From contig NZ_CP031611.1 in assembly GCF_001687475.2 (NCBI RefSeq), positions 682,001-746,000 of the forward strand: DNA of 64,000 nucleotides, in the 5' to 3' direction. The notes beneath the pieces are model-generated. The model ran no database searches, was not told the DNA's origin, and saw only the letters and a program-made list of their open reading frames with translations. Numbering within the stretch: the stretch's first letter is position 1; the number at the start of each line of letters is the position of its first letter. The DNA comes from Campylobacter hepaticus. GTDB lineage: Bacteria; Campylobacterota; Campylobacteria; Campylobacterales; Campylobacteraceae. Below are positions 57,515-64,000 of the stretch, in pieces. Both the position numbers and the translations under genes were made by a program.

Positions 57515-58161
57515 AAATATTGATTGTATTATTAATTTTATATTTAAAAAGTTTTGCCTTTGAACATTATAAACCTAGTGCTGAATTTGCTTCTTATTTT
57601 AACCCTATTAATTGTTCTCAAATTTTAGATAAATTTTTTTATTTAAATTGTTACGATTATAAACTTAAAGGCACTAAAGCCATAGCTTACCAAGTAGAAG
57701 CTAAAAATTTTAAAAATAAACAAATTAAAAAACGTCCACGCTTTGAAGATGATACAAATATACCTAAAAAATACCGCACCACATGGAGTGATTATAAAAA
57801 TAGCGGCTACACACGAGGACATACCGCACCAAATGCCTCATTTAATTTTAATAAAGCTGCTCAAAATTCAGTATTTTTAATGAGTAATATTACTCCACAA
57901 AATGAACAAATTAATAATAAAATTTGGAATGAAATTGAACAAAAAGAGAGAATTTTGGCTTTAAAATTTCATAGCATTGAAGTTTTAAATCTAGTCCTTT
58001 ATGATAAAAATCCACAATTTATTAAAAATCATATTGCTATACCTTTTTCTTATATTAAAATCATCAAAACCCCAAAATTTAAAGAATGTTATAAAGTGCC
58101 AAATCATGAAGTTGAAAACGAAGATATCAATAAATATAAAATAAATTGTGATAAATTTTAG
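57511..58161 (+). CDS. Secreted DNA/RNA non-specific endonuclease, variant active site
   Basis: The 216-residue protein has a signal peptide (about 1-16) and the His-Me finger nuclease fold. The active-site motif, usually DRGH(L/M)APA, is here TRGHTAPNASF with the general-base His kept and Asp replaced by Thr. The downstream metal-binding Asn is in SNITPQNEQINNKIWN, described by its core PQNEQINNKIW. C. jejuni has a homologue at this locus (Cj0594c). Extracellular DNase activity in Campylobacter is known to counter natural transformation, but this gene's role is inferred. Confidence 0.87.
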   Translation: MKILIVLLILYLKSFAFEHYKPSAEFASYFNPINCSQILDKFFYLNCYDYKLKGTKAIAYQVEAKNFKNKQIKKRPRFEDDTNIPKKYRTTWSDYKNSGYTRGHTAPNASFNFNKAAQNSVFLMSNITPQNEQINNKIWNEIEQKERILALKFHSIEVLNLVLYDKNPQFIKNHIAIPFSYIKIIKTPKFKECYKVPNHEVENEDINKYKINCDKF

Positions 58162-58171
58162 GTGACTCAAC

Positions 58172-58804
58172 ATGGAAATAAACGCCCTTACCATCACCAT
58201 TCTTTATATTATAGGAATCTCAGCAGAAGGTATGACAGGAGCCTTAGCCGCAGGACGACATAAAATGGATCTTTTTGGGGTAATTTTCATAGCACTTGTA
58301 ACAGCAATAGGTGGAGGAAGTATACGAGATGTGCTTTTAGGACATTATCCACTAACTTGGGTAAAACACCCTGAATATATTATCTTAATTTGTGTTTGTG
58401 CTCTTATAGCAACCAAAATTCCACGCATAGTCACTCAACTTGAAAGCTTATTTTTAACTCTTGATGCCATTGGACTTGTGGTATTTAGCATACTTGGAGC
58501 ACAAATAGCCATAGATGAAAACCATGGTTTTATTATAGCTATTGCGGCTGCTGTTATTACTGGAGTTTTTGGAGGAATTTTAAGAGATATTTTATGCATG
58601 AGAATTCCTTTAGTGTTTCAAAAAGAAATTTATGCAGGTATTGCTATGATAGCAGGAGCAATTTATTATATATTTATTATTTGGTTTGAACTAAATACCC
58701 TAATTTGCACACTTTTAACCTTATTTATAGGAGTAATAGCTAGACTTTTAGCTATTAAATATCAATGGTCTTTGCCTATATTTTCTTACAATGAAGAAAA
58801 ATAA
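58172..58804 (+). CDS. Trimeric intracellular cation channel (TRIC/UPF0126) family protein
   Basis: The 210-residue membrane protein has seven predicted spans in two repeats. Each repeat contains the glycine-rich hallmark: TAIGGGSIRDVLLG (about 40-53) and GVFGGILRDILC (about 125-136), which form the kinked helices of the channel. Bacterial members are K+ or other cation channels (YadS-like). RBS TAGGTGA lies before the ATG. Confidence 0.92.
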   Translation: MEINALTITILYIIGISAEGMTGALAAGRHKMDLFGVIFIALVTAIGGGSIRDVLLGHYPLTWVKHPEYIILICVCALIATKIPRIVTQLESLFLTLDAIGLVVFSILGAQIAIDENHGFIIAIAAAVITGVFGGILRDILCMRIPLVFQKEIYAGIAMIAGAIYYIFIIWFELNTLICTLLTLFIGVIARLLAIKYQWSLPIFSYNEEK

Positions 58805-58828
58805 TTTATTATTAATTTATTATTAATT
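58803..58828 (+). repeat. 11-bp tandem repeat before the lipoprotein genes
   Basis: AATTTATTATT occurs twice in tandem (58803-58813, 58814-58824) followed by a partial copy. It starts within the stop codon of the channel gene and lies just before the TATAAA at 58838-58843. Confidence 0.6.
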
Positions 58829-58863
58829 AGATAAGATTATAAAAAATAGTAGGAGATAAACGA

Positions 58864-59370
58864 ATGCAAAAATTAGGGATTTTTTTTATAATATTTATAA
58901 TGTTTTTTATAACAGCCTGTGATGATGACAAAATGGAAAACTATTACAAAACTCATCCTAACGAAGCAAAAGAAAAAGCAAAAAAATGCAAAGAAAGAAA
59001 TACTTTAAGCAAAGAATGTATCCATGCATTAAAAATAGGCATTAAACCAACACATGAAGAAAGTAAATATAGCCCCAACATTCAATCAAAATTTAACAAT
59101 AAAATATCAAATAATAAAACTTTAAACCAGCAAACACAAATTTTAAAACAAGAAAATAAGACAATTGTCAAAGATCTTGAGCAAAATCTAAAAAACTATG
59201 AATATACCCTAGAAAATCAAAATACCAAAGATTTTGATCATAATTTAGAAAATAATGACAATATAGTTGTAGCACCTATGGCAGAAGAATTTTCTGAAGT
59301 TTATCCTTCTAAAATGCAAAACTCCACCTTTGGAAATGAGGTTAATTTAGTACAAGAAAAACTGCCATGA
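58864..59370 (+). CDS. EexN-like lipoprotein, long form
   Basis: The 168-residue protein has a lipoprotein signal with lipobox FITAC (Cys at about 19) followed by two Asp. After it comes the EexN-like pattern YYKTHPNEAKEKAKKC with a second cysteine at ECIHALKIG. The C-terminal 100 residues are Asn/Gln/Lys-rich and probably disordered. EexN proteins of plasmids block redundant conjugation, but chromosomal copies are common in Campylobacter and their role is unknown. A TATAAA and TAGGAG precede the gene. Confidence 0.8.
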   Translation: MQKLGIFFIIFIMFFITACDDDKMENYYKTHPNEAKEKAKKCKERNTLSKECIHALKIGIKPTHEESKYSPNIQSKFNNKISNNKTLNQQTQILKQENKTIVKDLEQNLKNYEYTLENQNTKDFDHNLENNDNIVVAPMAEEFSEVYPSKMQNSTFGNEVNLVQEKLP

Positions 59371-59582
59371 AAACAATTTTTCTTTCAATTTTTATCAGCC
59401 TACTTTTGCTAGGATGTGAACAAACTAAAAGTGTAGAATATTATCAAAATCACCCTCAAGAAGCTAGAGAAAGAAGCCTAGAATGCAAAAATAAATCCAT
59501 CATTAGTCAAGATTGCATTAATGCTTATAAAGTAGGTTTTCCAAAAGATCAATTTGATGATGAAGATAATATTATTCCTTAA
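59367..59582 (+). CDS. EexN-like lipoprotein, short form
   Basis: The 71-residue protein has a signal with lipobox LLLGC (Cys at about 17), then VEYYQNHPQEARERSLEC and DCINAYKVG, matching the first gene's YY-HP-EA-C-C-xA pattern residue for residue. It overlaps the long form by 4 bases. The pair looks like a tandem duplication followed by growth or loss of the C-terminal tail. Its stop overlaps the end of cmoA on the other strand by 11 bases. Confidence 0.8.
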   Translation: MKTIFLSIFISLLLLGCEQTKSVEYYQNHPQEARERSLECKNKSIISQDCINAYKVGFPKDQFDDEDNIIP

Positions 59583-60279
59583 AAGCCAAAAAAGTCTCAA
59601 AATTAGCCCATTTAAAAATACTTTCTATCTTTTTAAAACCGGCTATTTGTAACATTGTAATATTTTCTTTTTGTGTATAAGGTATTAAAATATTTTCTAA
59701 AGCTTCTCTTTTGCTTGCAATCTCAAATTTAGAATAACCTTGTTTTTCTTTATAATGCGCATAAAGTTCTATCATATTTTTTGATAAAAAGGCATCTTCA
59801 TAAAGAATTTTTTCACTCATAATAAAAACACCTTGAGTATTTAAATTCTCATAAATTTTATTAATCATTTCTTGTCTTTTAGGAGGACGAATAAATTGCA
59901 TAGTATAATTTGCTATAAAAGCATCGCATTTATAAAAATCAAATTCACATAAATCTGCTTCAAAAAATTTTACATCAAATCCATAAGCTTGTATTTTTGA
60001 TCTTGCTATTTCAAGCATACAAGCAGAATTATCAACTCCAAACAATTTTAAATCTTTTCTAAGATTAGCTAAAAAAATTAAAAAATTAGCACTTGAACAA
60101 CCCAAATCACAAACACTTGCCTGCAAAGGTAAAATTTTAGCTAGTAATCTCCCACAAAGCTCAAGATTTTCTTTATAAAAAGGTACAGATCGATTAATCA
60201 TATCATCAAATACACTAGCCACATTCTTATCAAACTCAAATTGTTTTTTTAAATCTTGTTTAAAAAGCTCATCTTTCAT
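59572..60279 (-). CDS. cmoA: Carboxy-S-adenosyl-L-methionine synthase
   Basis: CmoA makes carboxy-SAM from SAM and prephenate; CmoB then uses it to form cmo5U34 in tRNA. The 235-residue protein has FDDMINRSVPFYKE, the SAM motif VCDLGCSSANFL, ANYTMQFI, the KEKQGYSKFEIASKREALENIL region and AGFKKIESIFKWANFE, which together are specific for CmoA. The start overlaps the ribF stop (TAATG). Confidence 0.93.
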   Translation of the reverse strand: MKDELFKQDLKKQFEFDKNVASVFDDMINRSVPFYKENLELCGRLLAKILPLQASVCDLGCSSANFLIFLANLRKDLKLFGVDNSACMLEIARSKIQAYGFDVKFFEADLCEFDFYKCDAFIANYTMQFIRPPKRQEMINKIYENLNTQGVFIMSEKILYEDAFLSKNMIELYAHYKEKQGYSKFEIASKREALENILIPYTQKENITMLQIAGFKKIESIFKWANFETFLAFKE

Positions 60280-61121
60280 TAACTTCCCCTTAACAAGCTA
60301 TGCGCTTGATGAATATCCTTAGCAATTTGATCTTTAAGTTTTTTCAAATCTTTAAATTTTTGATTTTCTCTAATAAAATCAACAAATTCAAGTTCTAAAA
60401 CCTCATCTAAAGAAAATTTTTCATTCAAATGTTCTAAAATATGACTTTCTATAGCAAATTTATCATCACTTGATCTTATACCTATAAAACTTACACTTTT
60501 GTAAATTTTGTTTTTACTCTTTAATATACTTGCATAAACTCCATTTGAAGGTAAAAAATAATCTTTACATTCTAAATTAATAGTAGCAAAAAGTTCTTTA
60601 GAACCAAGCCCTTGTCCTTTAACTACCCTTGCTTTAATACTATAATTTCTTCCTAAGAATTTTTTTACTTTTTGTAAATTTGCCTTAGCTAAAAAATCTT
60701 TAATTAAGCTTGTATGAACTGCTACACCATCAATGCTAAATTTATCTACTATTAAAGTTTTTATTTTACTTAATAATTCAATATCTTGAGCCTTATAAAC
60801 CCTATTTTTACCAAAAGAAAAATCATAACCTACAACTATTAATTTTAAATGTATAAATTCTTTTTTTAAAAAATCTAAAAATTCTTTACCCTCTAAAGAT
60901 TTTATACTTTCAAAATCCAATTCTATAACTTTTTTCTTTGATATTTCTTCTTTTTGTGTATTAGAACAAAGCATTTTACCTTTAAATTTATTAATCACTA
61001 GTAAAATACCATTTTCATCTAAATGTTCTACAAGCTTTAAATGTCCTAAATGCATACCATCAAAACAACCCAATGCCAAAGAACTAACATTAGTTTTTAA
61101 CATAGTAGTAAAAATATTCAA
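60279..61121 (-). CDS. ribF: Bifunctional riboflavin kinase/FAD synthetase
   Basis: RibF converts riboflavin to FMN and FAD. The 280-residue protein has an N-terminal nucleotidyltransferase domain with ALGCFDGMHLGHLKL and VVGYDFSFGKNR, and a C-terminal kinase domain with VVKGQGLGSKELFATINLE (key residues G-G-G and TINL) and LPSNGVYAS. The start is TTG at 61121, preceded at five bases by GGAGGG (61127-61132), a stronger site than most here; ATG at 61103 is the alternative. It overlaps tlyA by 32 bases. Confidence 0.93.
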   Translation of the reverse strand: MNIFTTMLKTNVSSLALGCFDGMHLGHLKLVEHLDENGILLVINKFKGKMLCSNTQKEEISKKKVIELDFESIKSLEGKEFLDFLKKEFIHLKLIVVGYDFSFGKNRVYKAQDIELLSKIKTLIVDKFSIDGVAVHTSLIKDFLAKANLQKVKKFLGRNYSIKARVVKGQGLGSKELFATINLECKDYFLPSNGVYASILKSKNKIYKSVSFIGIRSSDDKFAIESHILEHLNEKFSLDEVLELEFVDFIRENQKFKDLKKLKDQIAKDIHQAHSLLRGS

Positions 61122-61851
61122 TATTACCCTCCTTTCCTTTAATACAAGATTCTTGCGTATTTTTTAAAATCCAACCCAATTTAGCACATTCTTTTTCAAA
61201 ATCTAATCTAGATTTTGAAATAGCCTTATCATCTTTTAAAACCCCTTTTTTATCTCGTTTAACATTTTTTCCTACTTCAAATTGAGGTTTAAAAAGCAAA
61301 ATAAGCTCTTTTAAAGCTAATTGATCTATATAAAAAAGCAAACTTTTTAAGGAAATAAAACTTACATCACAAGTTATAAGATCAAATTGTTCTTCACTTT
61401 TAAACTCTCTTAAATCTGTGTTCTCATAAACAATAAGCCTAGCATGAGATCTTAAACTTGCATGCAATTGTTTATCCCCTATATCTAAAGCAACAACTTT
61501 CAAAGCCTTATTTTCTAATAAAATTTGAACAAAGCCTCCTGTACTAGATCCTATATCTAAACAAATTTTATCTTTAATAAAAATATTATTATTTTGAAGA
61601 AAAGTTTTTAATTTTAAAGCCGCTCTTGAAACATAAATTTTACCTAAAAGCTCCAAATTTAATTCCTTAGAAGAAAAAATCTCTTCAAAACTTAAATCTT
61701 TTTTCTGTTTGAGTTTTACTAAAAATTTTTTTATATTAAAAGAAGCTTTAAAACTTTTATCATTAAGCAAAACTTCTTCATTTTCTATCAATTCTAAAGC
61801 CTTATTTCTACTGATATTTAAACGTTTTGCAACAAAAAAATCGTATCTCAT
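61090..61851 (-). CDS. tlyA: TlyA-family rRNA 2'-O-methyltransferase
   Basis: TlyA methylates the 2'-hydroxyl of a cytidine in rRNA (C1920 of 23S in Campylobacter), affecting capreomycin sensitivity, motility and biofilm in C. jejuni. The 253-residue protein has an N-terminal S4 domain (MRYDFFVAKRLNISRNKALELIE), the SAM motif CLDIGSSTGGFVQ, the K-D-K-E catalytic set including VYVSR-type IYVSRAALKL and CDVSFISL, and LFKPQFE. It overlaps the membrane protein gene by 4 bases. Confidence 0.94.
   Translation of the reverse strand: MRYDFFVAKRLNISRNKALELIENEEVLLNDKSFKASFNIKKFLVKLKQKKDLSFEEIFSSKELNLELLGKIYVSRAALKLKTFLQNNNIFIKDKICLDIGSSTGGFVQILLENKALKVVALDIGDKQLHASLRSHARLIVYENTDLREFKSEEQFDLITCDVSFISLKSLLFYIDQLALKELILLFKPQFEVGKNVKRDKKGVLKDDKAISKSRLDFEKECAKLGWILKNTQESCIKGKEGNIEYFYYYVKN
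61127..61132 (-). promoter_or_regulatory. Strong Shine-Dalgarno deciding the ribF TTG start
   Basis: The minus strand reads AAAGGAAAGGAGGGTAATA directly before TTG 61121. The GGAGGG core has ideal spacing to TTG and is too far from ATG 61103. Confidence 0.65.
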
Positions 61852-62867
61852 TTTAAACTTTCATTTATTCTTTTTTCTAAATCCTGCTTTTCTTTAGAAA
61901 ACCACCAAATACCTAGTTCAAAAGCATTTTTATTAAACAATTTCTTCACTTCTTTAAGGTCTTTTTCAAACTCATCTTTTTCTTTTTGAATTACGCTAAA
62001 ATTATTATCTTTAAAAAGAACAAAATTGTTCATCCATGATAAGATTTGCTCTTGTTCTCTTTTTAAAACATTATTTCTTTCTTCTTTTAAAGAATAATTC
62101 ATAACAACCCCCACACAAGATAAAAATAAAATCACATACTTGATCTTTATTTTCAAAATAAAATTAAATATATAGGACAAAAGGGAACAAAACATAAAAA
62201 AGTTAAAAAAATCAAAAATAAAATTTAAAATTTTAAAACCCAAATTCCCAAAATAAGAAAAAAAGAAAAGTTTTAAATGAGAAATAAAATATAAAATTTC
62301 AGATAAAAAATCCAAATAAAAAAAAGAAGAACTCTTATAAGCAATAATCTTTTGAGAAAAAAGGTTTAAATTTAAAATTTCATCATAAGAAAATAATAAT
62401 CCAAAACCTGCATATAAAAAAGCAGTGAAAAAACTTGAAATAATAACTATTCTAAAATCATTATAAGCATTGTCTACAAATTGCAAATGAAGCTTATTTT
62501 TAAAAAACAACATTAATAAAGGTAAAATAATAAATGCAAAAATAAAATCATTTTTTTCTAAACTTAAAAAATTTAAAAATAAAGAAACCATACCAAAGCA
62601 TGCTAGAAAAAAACTAAAAATATAAAGATAAAAATCCCCCATACTTATACGATAAAATAAACTCCCTTTAATCAAGGTAGCCTCTTTAATAATATTTTTT
62701 CTTAATTTTAAAAATAAAAAAAATTCCCAAAAAAGAGTTAAAAAAAGAGGGAGTAAAAAAAGAAGTGCAAAAGCTGTTTTTTGCCAAGTTAATAAAAATA
62801 AAACAAGACTAAAAAAAACTAAAATATAAATACTATTTTTTAATAAGCTTATGAAAAGCGTTCTCAT
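61848..62867 (-). CDS. Integral membrane protein of unknown function
   Basis: The 339-residue protein has about eight predicted spans in the first 250 residues, extremely rich in Phe and Leu, followed by a charged C-terminal coiled-coil-like tail (about 265-339) with many Lys and Glu. No motif identifies it. It corresponds to a conserved hypothetical (Cj0587 by position). It overlaps ligA by 35 bases and tlyA by 4. Confidence 0.75.
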   Translation of the reverse strand: MRTLFISLLKNSIYILVFFSLVLFLLTWQKTAFALLFLLPLFLTLFWEFFLFLKLRKNIIKEATLIKGSLFYRISMGDFYLYIFSFFLACFGMVSLFLNFLSLEKNDFIFAFIILPLLMLFFKNKLHLQFVDNAYNDFRIVIISSFFTAFLYAGFGLLFSYDEILNLNLFSQKIIAYKSSSFFYLDFLSEILYFISHLKLFFFSYFGNLGFKILNFIFDFFNFFMFCSLLSYIFNFILKIKIKYVILFLSCVGVVMNYSLKEERNNVLKREQEQILSWMNNFVLFKDNNFSVIQKEKDEFEKDLKEVKKLFNKNAFELGIWWFSKEKQDLEKRINESLK

Positions 62868-64000
62868 TAATACACCTTACACCAAGATCTTGAGCTTTAC
62901 TTAATTTTGATCCTGCTTCTTGGCCAAAAAGCACATAATCTGTTTTTTTAGAAAGCGAAGAACTTACCTTAGCTCCAAAACTTTCTATTAAGGCTTTTAT
63001 TTCATCTCTAGGACGTGAAAGCGTACCTGTAATAACAAAGGTTTTTCCAAAAATTGTACTATTATTTATAATTTGCCTAGCTTCTACTTTCAAATTTAAA
63101 AGTTTATAAAACTCATCAATTCTTAAACGATTTACCCGTGTAAATTCACAAAGGCTTAAAGCCATTTGCTCACCAAAACCTTCTAAACTCATATAAGCTT
63201 GAAAATCTTGTTTATGCCATTGCAAACCAAAACTCAAGCTTAATTTCTTAGCGGCAACTTCACCTATATGCTCAATACCCAAAGCATTAATAAAACGAAA
63301 AAGCTCACATTCTTTTGCATTTTTAATAGAATTTAAAAGATTATTAATCTTTTTTTGTTTAAAACCTTCCAAACCTTCAAAATCAGCAAATTCTAAGTGA
63401 AAAATACTCTCAAGTGTAGTAATTTTTTTATTTTTATATAAAAGCTCAACAATATTTTCTCCCAAACCTTCTATATTTAAACACTTTTTAGAAACAAAAT
63501 GAATGATAGAATTTACAAGCCTATCCTTGCAGTCTATATTTTGACATTTTAACAAAGTTCCTTCATCTAAAAGCTCATTATGACAAGTAGGACAAAATTG
63601 AGGACGAGTAATATCAATTTCTAAACCATCTCGACGTTCTTTAAACACCTTAGTGATTTTTGGTATCACATCCCCACTTCTTATAACACTAACAAAATCA
63701 TTAATTTTAACATCAAGCCTTGCAATCTCATCAAAATTATGCAAAGTTGCTGATTTTACCATAACTCCATCTAAATTTACTGCTTCTAAAATAGCTACAG
63801 GAGTAATCACTCCACTTCTTCCTACTTGTAAATTCACACCTATTAAACGCGTTGTTTTTTCAAGAGCAGGAAATTTAAAAGCTACCATAAACTTTGGAAA
63901 TTTTACCGTATAAGCAAGCTCATCACAAAGCGCAAGATCATCAATTCTTACAACCATTCCATCCATCATCATAGCTTTTTGTTCTCTTAAAGCTAAAAGC
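62833..64000 (-). CDS. ligA: NAD+-dependent DNA ligase, C-terminal part (partial)
   Basis: The gene runs out of the window at its 5' end; 389 codons are visible. The visible part starts inside the adenylation domain, with MDGMVVRID (the DGxVxK-type motif) and VAFKFPA, then the OB fold with TPVAILEAVNLDGV, the four-cysteine zinc finger CPTCHNELLDEGTLLKC with NIDC, helix-hairpin-helix repeats (NALGIEHIGEVAAKKL) and a C-terminal BRCT domain starting FVITGTLSRPRDEI. The catalytic KxDG lysine is outside the window. Confidence 0.96.
   Translation of the reverse strand, partial: LLALREQKAMMMDGMVVRIDDLALCDELAYTVKFPKFMVAFKFPALEKTTRLIGVNLQVGRSGVITPVAILEAVNLDGVMVKSATLHNFDEIARLDVKINDFVSVIRSGDVIPKITKVFKERRDGLEIDITRPQFCPTCHNELLDEGTLLKCQNIDCKDRLVNSIIHFVSKKCLNIEGLGENIVELLYKNKKITTLESIFHLEFADFEGLEGFKQKKINNLLNSIKNAKECELFRFINALGIEHIGEVAAKKLSLSFGLQWHKQDFQAYMSLEGFGEQMALSLCEFTRVNRLRIDEFYKLLNLKVEARQIINNSTIFGKTFVITGTLSRPRDEIKALIESFGAKVSSSLSKKTDYVLFGQEAGSKLSKAQDLGVRCINENAFHKLIKK

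Noticed and set aside
58803-58828. CRISPR-like or phase-variable repeat
   Set aside because: Only two and a third copies of an 11-bp AT unit with no spacers; too short for CRISPR, and no homopolymer for slippage.

Overview
The window is an AT-rich, very tightly packed bacterial chromosome segment. Gene content and order match the Campylobacter jejuni chromosome between its ligA and pepP genes (from memory, roughly Cj0586 to Cj0653), and several proteins (PEB4, PBP2, RNase R, HypA-F) look like close relatives of the C. jejuni versions. The PEB4 sequence is similar to the C. jejuni one as I remember it but not identical, so I read this as a thermotolerant Campylobacter near C. jejuni/C. coli (C. 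hepaticus, C. coli and C. upsaliensis are all possible). I cannot fix the species without a database search.

Layout. 1-232: the 3' end of a plus-strand aminopeptidase P, closed by a strong bidirectional hairpin. 276-11041 (minus): a long operon for envelope and housekeeping work: nadK, recN, the response regulator cbrR, tatD, a MltD-like transglycosylase, rlpA, kdsC, lptC, lptA, the YsxC GTPase, a small membrane protein and PBP2. 11131-14530 (plus): aspS, adk, ppa, msrA. 14692-18799 (minus): ilvC, a divergent polysaccharide deacetylase, dprA, ruvX and an rRNA m5C methyltransferase. 18918-21819 (plus): rnr and holA. 21870-31040 (minus): a MATE exporter, a YgjP-type metallopeptidase, a HypF-like protein of unknown function and hypF, B, C, D, E, A for NiFe-hydrogenase maturation.

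31273-41665 is the accessory part. A six-gene minus-strand operon encodes thiolase, both subunits of a 3-oxoacid CoA-transferase, an AtoE-type short-chain fatty acid carrier, D-3-hydroxybutyrate dehydrogenase and a GntP-family permease. Together they describe uptake of 3-hydroxybutyrate/acetoacetate and conversion to acetyl-CoA. After a 601-base AT-rich gap come alanine dehydrogenase, a broken Na+:amino-acid symporter and a broken type II NADH dehydrogenase. The two broken genes carry small indels, two of them in 8-base homopolymers, so decay, phase variation or sequencing error are all possible.

41669-45410 (minus) is the phosphate transporter pstSCAB, with a recognisable PhosR-type direct repeat in front of pstS. 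45672-51636 (plus): ferritin, a three-gene peptidoglycan O-acetylation set (patA, patB, ape1) and dsbD. 51642-56807 (minus): peb4-fba, then an unassigned MotA/MotB-like (ZorAB-like) pair followed by a PLP enzyme. 56888-59582 (plus): nth, a secreted nuclease, a TRIC-type channel and two EexN-like lipoproteins. 59572-64000 (minus): ligA (cut by the window edge), a membrane protein, tlyA, ribF and cmoA.

No tRNA, rRNA, CRISPR array, prophage or insertion sequence was recognised. The most interesting parts are the ketone-body operon with its decaying neighbours and the uncharacterised ion-driven motor-like pair.
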